Source of the DNA: Acidobacteriota bacterium
GTDB taxonomy: Bacteria > Acidobacteriota > Terriglobia > UBA7540
Reading direction: 5' to 3'
Assembly: GCA_004298155.1 (NCBI GenBank)
Contig: SCRD01000012.1
Span: 124,001-188,000 of the forward strand
Length of the DNA: 64,000 bases
The position numbers were made by a program, and so were the translations under genes. Below the pieces are notes generated by a model that made no database searches, was not told the origin of the DNA, and saw only the letters and a list, made by a program, of their open reading frames with translations. Below, piece by piece: positions 1-9,740 of this stretch (position 1 is the stretch's first letter; each line of letters starts with the position of its first letter).

Positions 1-293
1 TTCGAAGCAAAACGAAACGGTCGGCGAAGCTCTGCTATAATCCTCTCGATACGATAGCTCCCCAGGAGCGAAGGTGTTCCCCCCCCCATATAAATAGAGC
101 CAACGGGTGTCTCGAATATATTCGACCCCATCCCAGCCGTCTGATAAATTTTCGGGAGGCTTTCAATTTCCCGGGCCAGAGCCCGGCAATAGTTGTCGTA
201 CACATTCGAGCGCGCTACCCGCGAACTGAAATTACAGAAACTGCACTTTGAGGCACAGAAAGGAATTTGGATGTAAAGACCAAGCGTTTCCAT
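1..293 (-). CDS. hemW: HemW-like radical SAM protein (N-terminal part, cut by window edge)
   Basis: Only the first 97 codons lie in the window; the reading frame is open to position 1. The translation begins METLGLYIQIPF and contains C-ASK-C-SF-C, the CX3CX2C signature that binds the radical SAM [4Fe-4S] cluster, followed by GGGTPS, both in the places typical of the HemW/HemN-like family. HemW proteins are haem chaperones or trafficking proteins related to oxygen-independent coproporphyrinogen oxidase. The ATG lies 2 bp after the stop of the upstream yjbQ-like gene, so translation is probably coupled; no clear Shine-Dalgarno of its own is seen. A run of eight C at 79-86 encodes the glycines of GGGTPS and does not break the frame. 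HemW versus HemN cannot be settled from this fragment. Confidence 0.85.
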   Translation of the reverse strand, partial: METLGLYIQIPFCASKCSFCNFSSRVARSNVYDNYCRALAREIESLPKIYQTAGMGSNIFETPVGSIYMGGGTPSLLGSYRIERIIAELRRPFRFAS

Positions 294-295
294 GG

Positions 296-781
296 CTAAT
301 CTGAGACAAGCTTGACGTAGAGGTCCCGCCGTCGCGGCCCGTCAAACTCACAAAAGTATATACCCTGCCAACGTCCTAGCAGCAGGCGATGGTTTTCAAT
401 CAAAAGGGTTCTGGTGACGCCAATGAGGGTCGCCTTCAGGTGGGAGTCGCAGTTTCCGTCATCGTGGTGATAATTAGCGCCGGGAGGGGCAAGCGTCTTG
501 AGGAAATCCGTGATGTCCTGGCGAAGCCCAGGGTCGGAGTTCTCGTTGATGAGGATCGCCGCACTCGTGTGCGGAACAAACAAGTGGCACTGCCCGCTCG
601 AAATTCCAGATCTTTCGATCAGTTGCTCGATCTGGCTGGTCACGTCTTTAAATTCCGCGCGCGAGTGCGTCTCAACGTGAAGAGTGTAGCGTTGATTTTT
701 TGGCTTGTCAGGAGTTGGGACCTTAGCTGCCAGTTCAGACACTATTTTCTCCTCTGCGCACTCTGCTAGCCGTTCGAGCAT
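296..781 (-). CDS. yjbQ: YjbQ/UPF0047 family protein
   Basis: A 161-residue protein matching the YjbQ (UPF0047) family, small beta-rich proteins linked to secondary thiamine-phosphate synthase activity, with unclear physiological role. Visible signatures are HLFVPHTSAAILINENSDP near residues 66-85, YHHDDGN near 104-110 and LGRWQGIYFCEFDGPRRR near the C-terminus. The first 30 or so residues extend beyond the usual family start (normally shortly before the YTLHVET strand), and no good ribosome-binding site precedes the ATG, so the true start may be further in. It lies between bshC (96 bp upstream) and hemW (2 bp downstream) on the same strand. Confidence 0.85.
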   Translation of the reverse strand: MLERLAECAEEKIVSELAAKVPTPDKPKNQRYTLHVETHSRAEFKDVTSQIEQLIERSGISSGQCHLFVPHTSAAILINENSDPGLRQDITDFLKTLAPPGANYHHDDGNCDSHLKATLIGVTRTLLIENHRLLLGRWQGIYFCEFDGPRRRDLYVKLVSD

Positions 782-877
782 CAGGAAAATACAAGTTTCA
801 GTATATCAAAGGGATTCGGAGGCATTGCGGATTGATTAATTCAAAAAGCATGGGCCGGAGCAAGGCGTCTATGAACT

Positions 878-2512
878 TTATAAACTCACGATGAAGTGGC
901 CTGAATGATCTGCAGGAATCTGATCAAATAATCGCTCAAGCAGCCCGTAACCGGCCCAACCCAGGAAGTAGGCCCCGGTCACGACACGCTCCTGCAATTC
1001 CTTTTCGGGCGTGATAGCGCGAAGAAGGGCCTGTTCGTGGCGTGCCAGGACGTCTGAACGGCTAAGCGCCGAACGCGTCAGCTTGCCCTTCAGTTTTTCG
1101 ATCTGATATTGAATCTTCTCTTCTGCGTGGCCGAGGGTATCCAGCAATGTCGGGTCGAGAATCTCGATATCTTTTCGCAATCGAGATAAAACATCCGCCA
1201 GGTCCTTCTCCGTCTGCTCAAACCGTTCGGACCAGCCTTGCGAAAATGCTGTGGAAGCAATACGCTGAGTCAGATGGTCCCGGCCGCGCCAGACGTCCTC
1301 AACACCAACCTGATATTTCTCCAGCCAGCGCTCAATGCGCCGGTCAACAAGAGTGAAGCCACACCGAGGAAAGATTGCGGGCATCGGCCGGCCAAAAGCT
1401 GGATAGAGTACATGTGACTGGCCTAGATACGCCAGTTCGGAGGGTCCGGCAACGTAAGCAATAGTTGGCAACAGCGTGTCCTGCACAAGCGGTCGAAGCA
1501 GGACATTGGCAGAGAAATTAAGCGGCCTGTCCAGTATCTCGTTTTCCAGATCCGCAATGGAGGCAGTCTCGCCGTCCCCAATGAAAAACTCTTTCCCGCT
1601 GCCGCCGGCACCGTGTATTGGCAAACGGTTTCCCTCGCGCTCGACAAAGAGGAGGGTGGAATCTTCTGCGATGTGGACCTGGGCGTGGTAGCCTGTGCGG
1701 ACCAATTCCGCGGAACGGTCCCGGAGCAAAGACCGAAATTCTTCCGACTGCTGTAAAGCCTTTTGAAATATTGGGGCGGCGAGCGTGTGGACCGTCTTGT
1801 CCATCGGGTCGAGAAGAATAACGCCCCAGTGGTCGAACAGGCGGGTTAGAAACTGCGCAAATGCTTGTGACCAAGTGGCCCCAGGATAGTATGCGGCGCG
1901 AAGGTCTGCAATCACTTGAGGACGCTCACCGGTATGCGGGAGCAGAGATTCCAGTTGGTCAAGCACCCCACCAATGCTCTCCGTTAATTTCACTCTACCG
2001 ACAGGTGATTGAGGTGCAGGCCTCTGCCCCGGATCGTGTAAATGAACGGCCTCGTAATCGTCGTTAAGTGTGTAGGTCTGCGCCACTTCTTCCAGGTCAT
2101 GGTCTTCGGAGGCCAGCCAGAATACTGGCACTGTTTTGAGTCCTCGTGCATTAAGTGAATGCGACAATCGGATGGCCGTTAAAGCCTTGTACAGGGTGAA
2201 TGCCGGACCTGAAAAAAGCCCGATCTGCTGGCCGGTGACCACCGCCATCGTCTCGGTATCGCTGAGGCGCTGAATGTTCTGTAATGTTTTGTCGCCGGCC
2301 CCGAAACCCCTATTTTGCCTGAGCAAAACGTCAACAAGTGTCTTCCGATTAATATGGAAGTTAAGGAGCTGCTGCTTCAGGCGGTCATAAGTTTCAGCAG
2401 AAAATGGAGAGCCATCATAGTAGCGGGCAATATTCTCGTGCCGCTCCATGTAATCAAGCAGGAGCTTGCTCGATTTTGGAACCTGAGAAAACGGCAGCGA
2501 CAGGCTATCCAT
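878..2512 (-). CDS. bshC: Bacillithiol biosynthesis cysteine-adding enzyme BshC
   Basis: A 544-residue protein, full length for BshC, which adds cysteine to glucosaminyl-malate in the last step of bacillithiol synthesis. The family segment VVTGQQIGLFSGPAFTLYKA (residues about 91-110) and VPVFWLASEDHDLEEV are clear, with the expected C-terminal coiled-coil region around 420-500. BshC is known from Firmicutes, Bacteroidetes, Deinococcus and Acidobacteria, which supports the taxonomic reading. The other synthesis genes (bshA, bshB) are not in the window, but a BstA/YfiT-like putative bacillithiol transferase occurs at 51665. It follows the DapA-like gene by 114 bp on the same strand. Confidence 0.93.
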   Translation of the reverse strand: MDSLSLPFSQVPKSSKLLLDYMERHENIARYYDGSPFSAETYDRLKQQLLNFHINRKTLVDVLLRQNRGFGAGDKTLQNIQRLSDTETMAVVTGQQIGLFSGPAFTLYKALTAIRLSHSLNARGLKTVPVFWLASEDHDLEEVAQTYTLNDDYEAVHLHDPGQRPAPQSPVGRVKLTESIGGVLDQLESLLPHTGERPQVIADLRAAYYPGATWSQAFAQFLTRLFDHWGVILLDPMDKTVHTLAAPIFQKALQQSEEFRSLLRDRSAELVRTGYHAQVHIAEDSTLLFVEREGNRLPIHGAGGSGKEFFIGDGETASIADLENEILDRPLNFSANVLLRPLVQDTLLPTIAYVAGPSELAYLGQSHVLYPAFGRPMPAIFPRCGFTLVDRRIERWLEKYQVGVEDVWRGRDHLTQRIASTAFSQGWSERFEQTEKDLADVLSRLRKDIEILDPTLLDTLGHAEEKIQYQIEKLKGKLTRSALSRSDVLARHEQALLRAITPEKELQERVVTGAYFLGWAGYGLLERLFDQIPADHSGHFIVSL

Positions 2513-2626
2513 AATTATTCCATGCTACGGTGCGACCAAAATTGCAACAACGCCTGGCGAAAACGGACGGCAGCTCTATAATCGATGCTGCAAAAGGGCG
2601 TAACGATTCTAATTCGGGTTGAAAAA

Positions 2627-3553
2627 TCAGGCAGCCCGGGGCCGCCTTGGACGAATGCCAACCCCCCTCAGAGCCGAAGCGACCTTCCGTTCTTCGGCAG
2701 GACTTAATGGCAGCAGAGGGCTACGTGGTTTTCCGCCCCGGTACCCGCAAAAGTCGAGAGCGTATTTAATTCCTGGGATTCCGGCACGAACGTTCACTTC
2801 CTGCACTAGCGACAAGATGCTTTGCTGCAGTTTCCTTGCATTTTCAAGATCGCCCTGGAGATAAAGTCTGTAGATTTGGAGACAAAGGTCCGGAATGTAG
2901 TTGGCCGGACCCAAAACAGCGCCCGCAGCCCCAGCCTGAAAGGCATCCAGCATGATCAACGCCGAGCCCGCCAGAACTCGAAAACCCGCTTTAGATTTCT
3001 TCAGGATCTCGCGCAAGAACTCCATTTTTCCTGAACTTTCCTTTAGCCCAGCAATATTGTCGTGGCGCGAAAGACGGGCAATCGTCTCCGGGTCGATGTT
3101 GATCCCCGTAAACTGTGGGATGGAATAAATCAGGACTGGCCGTCCGACCGAATCGGCCACAGTCGTAAAGTGCGCAGTGAGGGCAGCGGAATCCATGCGG
3201 TTCTTGAAATAGCCCGGCGTCAGCACGAGCAATGCGTCTGCGCCGCGTTTCACGGCCTCCCTGCTCAGTTGGATTGTCTCGCGCGTTGTTTCAACTCCAG
3301 TCCCAACCATCAAAACCTGCGGGGCGGGTATCAATGGCCGGGCCATTTCCACCAACCTCATCCTTTCGCGCTCGGTCAGGTAGGGACCTTCTCCCGTTGA
3401 CCCTGCTATTAGAATGCCGTCAAAACCCTGCTCCACGTACCGTCGCACGTTGGTGCGGAAGCCCGCCTCGTCAATATCTCCGCGCCGATTAAACGGCGTC
3501 ACAACAGGGACAAAAATTCCCTTAATCTGAGCGAGAGCCTCTTTACTTGTCAT
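2627..3553 (-). CDS. Dihydrodipicolinate synthase (DapA) family aldolase
   Basis: A 308-residue class I aldolase of the DapA/NanA family, TIM-barrel, cytoplasmic. Visible active-site elements are GSTGEGPYLT (substrate carboxylate loop), YSIPQFTG (the conserved tyrosine) and AGLKESSG (Schiff-base lysine). Family members make 4-hydroxy-tetrahydrodipicolinate or cleave sialic acid, 2-keto-3-deoxygluconate or 4-hydroxy-2-oxoglutarate; the sequence alone does not decide. The start ATG is 5 bp downstream of the carB stop codon, so it is likely co-transcribed and its initiation may depend on carB translation. The AGGTGG at the carB 3' end can serve as its ribosome-binding site. Confidence 0.85.
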   Translation of the reverse strand: MTSKEALAQIKGIFVPVVTPFNRRGDIDEAGFRTNVRRYVEQGFDGILIAGSTGEGPYLTERERMRLVEMARPLIPAPQVLMVGTGVETTRETIQLSREAVKRGADALLVLTPGYFKNRMDSAALTAHFTTVADSVGRPVLIYSIPQFTGINIDPETIARLSRHDNIAGLKESSGKMEFLREILKKSKAGFRVLAGSALIMLDAFQAGAAGAVLGPANYIPDLCLQIYRLYLQGDLENARKLQQSILSLVQEVNVRAGIPGIKYALDFCGYRGGKPRSPLLPLSPAEERKVASALRGVGIRPRRPRAA

Positions 3554-3558
3554 GGGGA

Positions 3559-6500
3559 TCAGCCACCTGCGTTGAGGGTTTTACTGATGCCGAAGCTCTG
3601 TGCCGCCGTCTGATCCTTCAGATGGAGCTCCTGGAGACAGGCGACTGCAATGCCCTGTTCGCGCTGGGCGCGGATGCCGTTCACAGCGGCCGTCGCCGCG
3701 GAAATAGTGGTAATACAGGTCACTCCGTGCTGGATTGCCGCGCGGCGGATGGCTTTTTCATCGTACCGCGAAGTGCGGCCAAGAGGGGTATTAATGATCA
3801 GGTCAATGGAAGAATTCTTAATATGGTCGACCACATTCGGCCGCCCCTCTTCCACCTTATAGACCTTCTCTACCTTGACTCTAGCCGCACGGATGGCCGC
3901 GGCGGTTCCCCTGGTCGCGATCAGCCTGAAGCCCAGGGCGGCAAGGTCGCGCGCCAGGCTGACGGCGTGGGGCTTGTCGTGGTCATTGACTGAAATAAAG
4001 ACAGTGCCTTTTAGCGGGATCTTTTGGCCGGCGGCAAGCTGGGCTTTGGCGAAGGCCAGGCCGAAGCCGTCTGCGCAGCCCATTACTTCGCCGGTCGATT
4101 TCATCTCCGGCCCCAGCACCGAGTCGACTCCAGGAAACTTCTGGAACGGAAACACGGGAGACTTTACATAAAAGTAGTGGACAGGAAGTTCAGGTTCGAG
4201 GTTGAACAAATTCAGCTTTTCGCCTACCATCAGCCGCGCTGCAATTTTGGCCAGAGGCACGCCGGTCGCCTTGCTCACATATGGCACTGTCCTCGATGCC
4301 CGGGGGTTCACTTCCAACACGTGAACCTTTCCGTTCTGGATGGCGTACTGCGTGTTCATCAGTCCGATAACCCTCAGTTCGCGAGCCAGCTTGGTCGTAT
4401 AGTCAATGAGCGTACGGCGGGTTTCTTCCGGAATGTTCACGGAGGGCAACACGCAGGAACTGTCACCCGAATGGATGCCGGCCTCCTCAATGTGTTCCAT
4501 AATGCCCGCGATCACCACGTCGGTTCCATCCGATAGAGCGTCAACGTCAACCTCGGTGGCGTTCTCGAGGAAACGGTCTATCAGGATCGGGAACGCACCC
4601 TCAAGTTCCTCCGCGCGGCCCACATAATTCGCCAGCACCTTATGGTCGTAGGCTATCACCATGGCGCGCCCACCCAGCACGTACGATGGCCGAACGAGAA
4701 CTGGATAGCCAATCCGCTTGGCAACCTCGAGCGCCTCTTTCACACTCATGGCGGTTCCGTTTTCAGGCTGTGGGATCTCCATGTCTCTGAGCAGTTTTCC
4801 AAAATATTTGCGATCTTCAGCCAGATTGATGGATTCCGGCGAGGTGCCAATAATCGGAACGCCTGCCGCCTTGAGATGGCGCGATAGGTTCAGGGGCGTT
4901 TGGCCGCCAAACTGGACAATGACACCGACCGGGTGTTCTGCTTCGACAATCGACATGACGTCTTCAAAGGTCAGCGGCTCAAAATAGAGCCGGTCTGAAG
5001 TGTCGTAATCGGTCGAGACGGTTTCGGGGTTACAGTTCACCATGATCGTCTCGTAGCCCTGTTCCTTCAGCGCGTAAGACGCGTGAACGCAACAGTAGTC
5101 GAACTCGATTCCCTGCCCAATGCGGTTGGGGCCACTGCCAAGAATCATGATCTTCTTGCGGTCGGTTGGCTCCGATTCATCCTCGTCTTCGTAGGTTGAA
5201 TAGAGATATGGCGTAAAGGATTCAAACTCTGCTGAACAGGTGTCAACACGCTTGAAGACGGGTCGGATACTCTCCTGGAGCCGTTTTTGACGAACCTCAG
5301 GTCCGCTTACTCCCCACAATTCGCCTAAGTGAATATCTGAGAAGCCCAGCCGTTTTGCTTCGCGCAGCACACTTGCAGGCACACTCTTCATGTCAAACCG
5401 CTTGAGCTCATTTTGCATCACCACCATCTGGCGGACCTGGTCAAGGAACCAGGGATCGATCTGGGTAATTTCGGCAAGCGTCTCGACGCTCTCGCCTGCG
5501 TTAAAGGCATATAGCAGGTCCCACACACGCTCGGGATTCGGGATGGAAACTCGACGGAGGATATCGTCGCGGTCGGACGGTGGCTTGGGAGGTTTGCGGC
5601 CCGTTTCAAGCGACCGAATACCCTTCATGAAGGCTTCTTTGAAAGTCCGCCCGATCGCCATGACTTCCCCAACGGACTTCATCTGCGTGCCCAACCTGGG
5701 GTCGGATTCCGGGAACTTTTCCTGCGCCCACTTGGGGATTTTCACTACGACGTAATCGAGCGTGGGCTCGAAGCAGCAAGGGGTTTTCTTGGTAATGTCA
5801 TTAGGAAGTTCGTCCAGCCGGTAACCCATGGCGAGGCGTGCCGCAATTTTGGCAATGGGAAATCCCGTGGCCTTTGAGGCCAACGCCGAGCTGCGCGAAA
5901 CGCGGGGGTTCATTTCAATCACCACCATGCGTCCTGTTCCGGGCTCAACCGCAAATTGAATATTGGAGCCTCCGGTCTCGACACCTACAGTGCGGATTAC
6001 CTTAAACGCGGCGTCGCGCATAATCTGGTATTCCTTGTCGGTGAGGGTCTGCGCAGGCGCCACGGTGATGGAATCACCCGTATGGACTCCCATGGGATCA
6101 AAATTCTCAATGCTGCAGATCACGACAGCGTTGTCCGCGTGGTCGCGCATGACTTCCAGCTCGAATTCTTTCCAGCCCAGAACGGATTCTTCCACCAGCA
6201 CTTCGTGGACTGGGCTCAGGTCAAGCCCAAATCGGATGCGTTCGGCCAGCTCTTCGCGGTTATATGCGATGCCGGAGCCCGTCCCACCCAGGGTAAATGA
6301 CGGCCGAAGAATCAGTGGGAAACCTATTTGATCAGAAACCTTCAGCGCCGCTTCTACCGTGTTGACCAGCACGCTCCGTGGGACGTCAAGGCCGATCTTC
6401 TTCATTGCGTCCTTAAACCAGAGCCGGTCTTCAGCGATCTTTATGGCCTTAGGCGAAGCGCCCATCAGCCGGACGCCGTAGCGGTCAAGAATGCCTTTTT

Positions 6501-6810
6501 CCGCCAGTTCGATAGCAAGGTTCAACGCGGTCTGGCCGCCCACCGTGGGCAGGATGGCATCGGGACGCTCACGGGCAATGATGGCTTCCAGATACTCAGT
6601 TGTCAGGGGTTCGACGTAGGTGCGGTCGGCAAATTCCGGATCGGTCATGATCGTGGCTGGATTGGAGTTGACCAGCACGACCTCATAGCCGTCGGCCTTG
6701 AGAGCTTTGCAAGCCTGCGTGCCAGAATAGTCGAACTCACAGGCCTGGCCGATTACAATCGGCCCGGAACCAATTATGAGAACCTTGTGGATGTCAGTAC
6801 GTTTGGGCAT
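3559..6810 (-). CDS. carB: Carbamoyl-phosphate synthase, large subunit
   Basis: A 1083-residue protein, normal length for CarB. It has the duplicated ATP-grasp architecture: an N-terminal half beginning with [20 protein letters not shown], a second half opening with [20 protein letters not shown] near residue 555, and an MGS-like allosteric domain in the last 140 residues. It makes carbamoyl phosphate from bicarbonate, ammonia from CarA, and two ATP, for pyrimidine and arginine synthesis. It lies 71 bp downstream of carA and directly upstream of the DapA-like gene. No anomaly is seen. Confidence 0.98.
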   Translation of the reverse strand: MPKRTDIHKVLIIGSGPIVIGQACEFDYSGTQACKALKADGYEVVLVNSNPATIMTDPEFADRTYVEPLTTEYLEAIIARERPDAILPTVGGQTALNLAIELAEKGILDRYGVRLMGASPKAIKIAEDRLWFKDAMKKIGLDVPRSVLVNTVEAALKVSDQIGFPLILRPSFTLGGTGSGIAYNREELAERIRFGLDLSPVHEVLVEESVLGWKEFELEVMRDHADNAVVICSIENFDPMGVHTGDSITVAPAQTLTDKEYQIMRDAAFKVIRTVGVETGGSNIQFAVEPGTGRMVVIEMNPRVSRSSALASKATGFPIAKIAARLAMGYRLDELPNDITKKTPCCFEPTLDYVVVKIPKWAQEKFPESDPRLGTQMKSVGEVMAIGRTFKEAFMKGIRSLETGRKPPKPPSDRDDILRRVSIPNPERVWDLLYAFNAGESVETLAEITQIDPWFLDQVRQMVVMQNELKRFDMKSVPASVLREAKRLGFSDIHLGELWGVSGPEVRQKRLQESIRPVFKRVDTCSAEFESFTPYLYSTYEDEDESEPTDRKKIMILGSGPNRIGQGIEFDYCCVHASYALKEQGYETIMVNCNPETVSTDYDTSDRLYFEPLTFEDVMSIVEAEHPVGVIVQFGGQTPLNLSRHLKAAGVPIIGTSPESINLAEDRKYFGKLLRDMEIPQPENGTAMSVKEALEVAKRIGYPVLVRPSYVLGGRAMVIAYDHKVLANYVGRAEELEGAFPILIDRFLENATEVDVDALSDGTDVVIAGIMEHIEEAGIHSGDSSCVLPSVNIPEETRRTLIDYTTKLARELRVIGLMNTQYAIQNGKVHVLEVNPRASRTVPYVSKATGVPLAKIAARLMVGEKLNLFNLEPELPVHYFYVKSPVFPFQKFPGVDSVLGPEMKSTGEVMGCADGFGLAFAKAQLAAGQKIPLKGTVFISVNDHDKPHAVSLARDLAALGFRLIATRGTAAAIRAARVKVEKVYKVEEGRPNVVDHIKNSSIDLIINTPLGRTSRYDEKAIRRAAIQHGVTCITTISAATAAVNGIRAQREQGIAVACLQELHLKDQTAAQSFGISKTLNAGG

Positions 6811-6881
6811 TGCATCACTTCTAACTTGTCAATTGCAAATCAACATGCGTTATAGGTCGTCGCCGGGCTCCGCTGTCCGTT

Positions 6882-8015
6882 CTATCCTTTCAACTCTCTA
6901 AATTCTTCCATCAATTTCACAAACTGGTCGAACAGGTACGCCGAATCATGCGGGCCGGGCGATGCTTCCGGATGATACTGCACTGTAAAAAGCGGCAATG
7001 AGCGGTGGCGAAGCCCTTCGAGAGTATTATCATTCAAATTGCGGTGCGTTAGTATTACGTCGCTGTCATTTAGCGAATCGGGGTCCACAGCAAACCCGTG
7101 ATTGTGCGCCGTGATCTCTACTTTATTGGTCTCAAGGTTGATCACCGGATGGTTACCACCGTGGTGCCCGAACTTCAGCTTATATGTCCTGCCGCCAAGC
7201 GCCAGCCCTATCAACTGATGTCCAAGGCAAATTCCAAAGATCGGGACACGTCCCATCAGATCACGGATGTTCCGCACCCCATAATCAACGGGTTCGGGGT
7301 CGCCTGGCCCATTGGAGAGAAAGACGCCGTCGGGTCTCAACGCCAACACCTCCGTGGCAGAAGTAGTCGCCGGGATAACCGTGACCTTGCATCCGGAATC
7401 CACCAGCCGACGAAGAATGTTGTGCTTGATGCCAAAATCGTAAGCCACCACGTGCCGCGGGAATTTGCCTTCCTTTGCCGCTTCTTCCTGATAAATATCA
7501 ATCGAAGGCTCGCTCCAGCCGTAGCGCGCAGAAGTCGTCACCCGGCTGGCGAGGTCCAGGCCGACCATGGTAGGCGATTCTTTCACCTTGCGGAGGAGAC
7601 TCTGCTCGTCAAAATCGACAGTGGACAACACGGCGCGCATGCTTCCATGAGTGCGGAGGTGGCGCACCAGGGCGCGTGTGTCAATGTCGGAAATAACTGG
7701 GATTCCAAAATCCGCAAGAAACTCTGAAGCTGATTCAACCGACCGCCAATTGCTGGCAAGTTGAGCAAGCTCACGAACCACAAGCCCTTCCGCAAAAGGA
7801 GAAGACGCTTCTGAATCCAGCGGATTAGTCCCGTAATTGCCGATATGCGGATACGTGAGGCAGACAATCTGGCCGGCGTAGGAGGGATCGGTCAGGATTT
7901 CCTGATAACCCGAAAGGGAGGTATTAAAAACTAATTCCCCAAAACGTTCGCCTGGGGCGCCATATCCGCGCCCACGAAAAATTTTCCCGTCCTCTAAAGC
8001 GAGAATCGCCTGCAT
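6882..8015 (-). CDS. carA: Carbamoyl-phosphate synthase, small (glutaminase) subunit
   Basis: A 377-residue protein with the CarA N-terminal domain ([20 protein letters not shown]) and a C-terminal class I glutamine amidotransferase domain. The catalytic cysteine is in [17 protein letters not shown] (about residue 260) and the His/Glu pair in [13 protein letters not shown]. It hydrolyses glutamine and channels ammonia to CarB. The ATG is preceded by GGAGAACGA, a usable ribosome-binding site. It lies 159 bp downstream of lepB and may have its own promoter in that gap, which I could not identify with confidence. Confidence 0.98.
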   Translation of the reverse strand: MQAILALEDGKIFRGRGYGAPGERFGELVFNTSLSGYQEILTDPSYAGQIVCLTYPHIGNYGTNPLDSEASSPFAEGLVVRELAQLASNWRSVESASEFLADFGIPVISDIDTRALVRHLRTHGSMRAVLSTVDFDEQSLLRKVKESPTMVGLDLASRVTTSARYGWSEPSIDIYQEEAAKEGKFPRHVVAYDFGIKHNILRRLVDSGCKVTVIPATTSATEVLALRPDGVFLSNGPGDPEPVDYGVRNIRDLMGRVPIFGICLGHQLIGLALGGRTYKLKFGHHGGNHPVINLETNKVEITAHNHGFAVDPDSLNDSDVILTHRNLNDNTLEGLRHRSLPLFTVQYHPEASPGPHDSAYLFDQFVKLMEEFRELKG

Positions 8016-8174
8016 TCGTTCTCCGTCCGGAGACTGCTGGATCCCTGTTGCGCGCTTCTATTCAACTGGCTCATGTCACCCGGATGATATATTTCAAGAG
8101 TCCCCAATGGCAATTCCATGTGATGAATCCAAGTCCGTGAAAACATTTTCAACTTGCCCACACGGTTCGCCAGC

Positions 8175-8756
8175 CTAATGCAACAAGCCCGCGTCACTGA
8201 GAGGCCAATAGGCAAAGACTGCCTTCCCGTAGATGAATTTCCGTGCAACCCCTCCCCACTTGCGGCTGTCGTTTGATACATCCCGATGATCACCCAGCAC
8301 GTAATAGTGGTTCTGAGCCACATGGACGGAACGGCACGTCTCGTAGTCCATATAGGCCGGCAGGATATAAGGCTCGCTCACTCGCTTGCCATTAACAAAA
8401 ACCTGGCCGTCTCTGATGCTCACCCAGTCCCCTGGCAGCCCGACAACCCGCTTAATAAAGGATTCAGCAGGATCCAGCGGGTAGTGGAACACGATAATGT
8501 CGCCACGTCGGATGGATTCAACATGGTAGGCAAACTTGTTGACAATAATCCGCTCATGGTTCTTCAGCAGCGGAAGCATGCTGTTCCCTTCAACCTGTAC
8601 CGGCTGGTAAAAAAGCAAAAGGACAGTCACGGCCAGCAACGAGGAAAGGACCATATCTCGCAGCCAGTAGCGCCTCCCAAAAAATGCTCGCAGTCTGCCC
8701 GCACGAACAACAGGCACACTGGGAATGCAACTGTCTCGAATATGCGCTTCCTGCAT
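8175..8756 (-). CDS. lepB: Signal peptidase I
   Basis: A 193-residue type I signal peptidase, which cleaves signal peptides of secreted proteins at the outer face of the inner membrane. A single N-terminal transmembrane segment (about residues 35-52) is followed by the catalytic serine in EGNSMLPLL and the catalytic lysine in FIKRVVGLPGD; the later LGDHRDVSNDSRKWG box is also conserved. Length is typical of short, single-anchor family members. A TATAAT-like -10 lies 16 bp upstream of the start. The divergent glycosyltransferase gene begins about 105 bp away. Confidence 0.95.
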   Translation of the reverse strand: MQEAHIRDSCIPSVPVVRAGRLRAFFGRRYWLRDMVLSSLLAVTVLLLFYQPVQVEGNSMLPLLKNHERIIVNKFAYHVESIRRGDIIVFHYPLDPAESFIKRVVGLPGDWVSIRDGQVFVNGKRVSEPYILPAYMDYETCRSVHVAQNHYYVLGDHRDVSNDSRKWGGVARKFIYGKAVFAYWPLSDAGLLH

Positions 8757-8771
8757 CGCTTAGTAACCTAG

Positions 8772-8777
8772 ATTATA
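8772..8777 (-). promoter_or_regulatory. Candidate -10 box for lepB
   Basis: On the minus strand this reads TATAAT, 15-20 bases before the lepB ATG. No convincing -35 hexamer is seen at the usual spacing, so it is supported only by the -10 match and its position. Confidence 0.35.
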
Positions 8778-8860
8778 TACCATAAAGCTCGGGACAGATT
8801 CCATACACTGACAAACACAGGGTCTGTCACCTGAGTGAATGATGGTAGAATACCGCTCTC

Positions 8861-9592
8861 ATGCACGCAATTCAGATGCGTCACACCTATGCTCTCATTA
8901 TCCCCGCCCGGAATGAATCAGAATCCATTCGCAGTGTTTTGGAGCGTGTCCCGCATGGACTAATTTTCCAGGTTATCGTGGTGGATAACGGAAGCGTGGA
9001 CCGAACGGCTGAGGTTGCTGCCGCTGCTGGAGCGGAAGTCGTCAGTGAATCCGCACGCGGATACGGCAGGGCTTGCATGAGCGGCTTACTCCAGGTTCAC
9101 CCCTCTGTTACTGCCATTGCTTTTATGGACGCAGACTTTTCGGACAACCCCGAAGATCTGGCGCGGATGGTTATCTGCTTTAATGAAAACCAATGGGACC
9201 TGGTGGTGGGTTCACGAGTCCTTGGCAGTCCGGAGCTGGGATCACTTACGGCACTGCAGCGTTTTGGAAATTGGCTTTCGACACAGCTCATCGCCATTGT
9301 CTGGCACGTGCAGTTCACCGACCTCGGTCCCCTGCGCATCATTCGCCGCGATTCCCTGGCACGACTGAACATGCGTGACATTACCTTCGGCTGGACCGTG
9401 GAGATGCAGGCACGTGCAGCGCAACTTGGGCTCAGGGTGTGCGAACTTCCCGTCAGTTACAGGCGGCGTTTGCACGGCCAGTCGAAAGTTTCCGGGACCA
9501 TTTGCGGAAGCCTTCGCGCCGGAATAAGAATCCTTTGGACAATTCTGTGGTGCTGTCTTTTTCCGCTGGAGGCCTCGTCGCCGAAGGGGTAA
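8861..9592 (+). CDS. Family 2 glycosyltransferase (dolichol-phosphate mannosyltransferase-like)
   Basis: A 243-residue GT-A fold glycosyltransferase. It opens with ALIIPARNESESIRSVLERV, continues with VIVVDNGSVDRT (nucleotide binding) and has FMDADFSDNPEDL, the DxD-type metal and sugar-nucleotide motif. It resembles DPM1/DPG synthase-like enzymes that transfer a sugar to polyprenyl phosphate, without the C-terminal membrane domain of some relatives. A second in-frame ATG at 8876 (MRHTYALIIPARN) is an equally good start; neither has a strong Shine-Dalgarno, and a TAGAAT -10-like box at 8846-8851 would give a very short leader. Confidence 0.85.
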   Translation: MHAIQMRHTYALIIPARNESESIRSVLERVPHGLIFQVIVVDNGSVDRTAEVAAAAGAEVVSESARGYGRACMSGLLQVHPSVTAIAFMDADFSDNPEDLARMVICFNENQWDLVVGSRVLGSPELGSLTALQRFGNWLSTQLIAIVWHVQFTDLGPLRIIRRDSLARLNMRDITFGWTVEMQARAAQLGLRVCELPVSYRRRLHGQSKVSGTICGSLRAGIRILWTILWCCLFPLEASSPKG

Positions 9593-9740
9593 AGGAATCG
9601 GAATGTCCCGAACAAAAGCAGCGGCCAGCCGCAGGCTTCATTGGTAGGTAATCTTTCTTGGGTTGCTTTTTCGGCGTCTGTACTGTTACAAATTTTGGCG
9701 GATCTTCTCTTCCCGGAGTGAAAGCACCGGAACTATTAAA

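Noticed and set aside
79-86. Run of eight C at the left edge as a possible frameshift in hemW
   Set aside because: The frame reads straight through it as the expected GGGTPS motif.
4024-4536. A 170-codon plus-strand ORF
   Set aside because: Antisense to carB, whose conserved frame is unambiguous.
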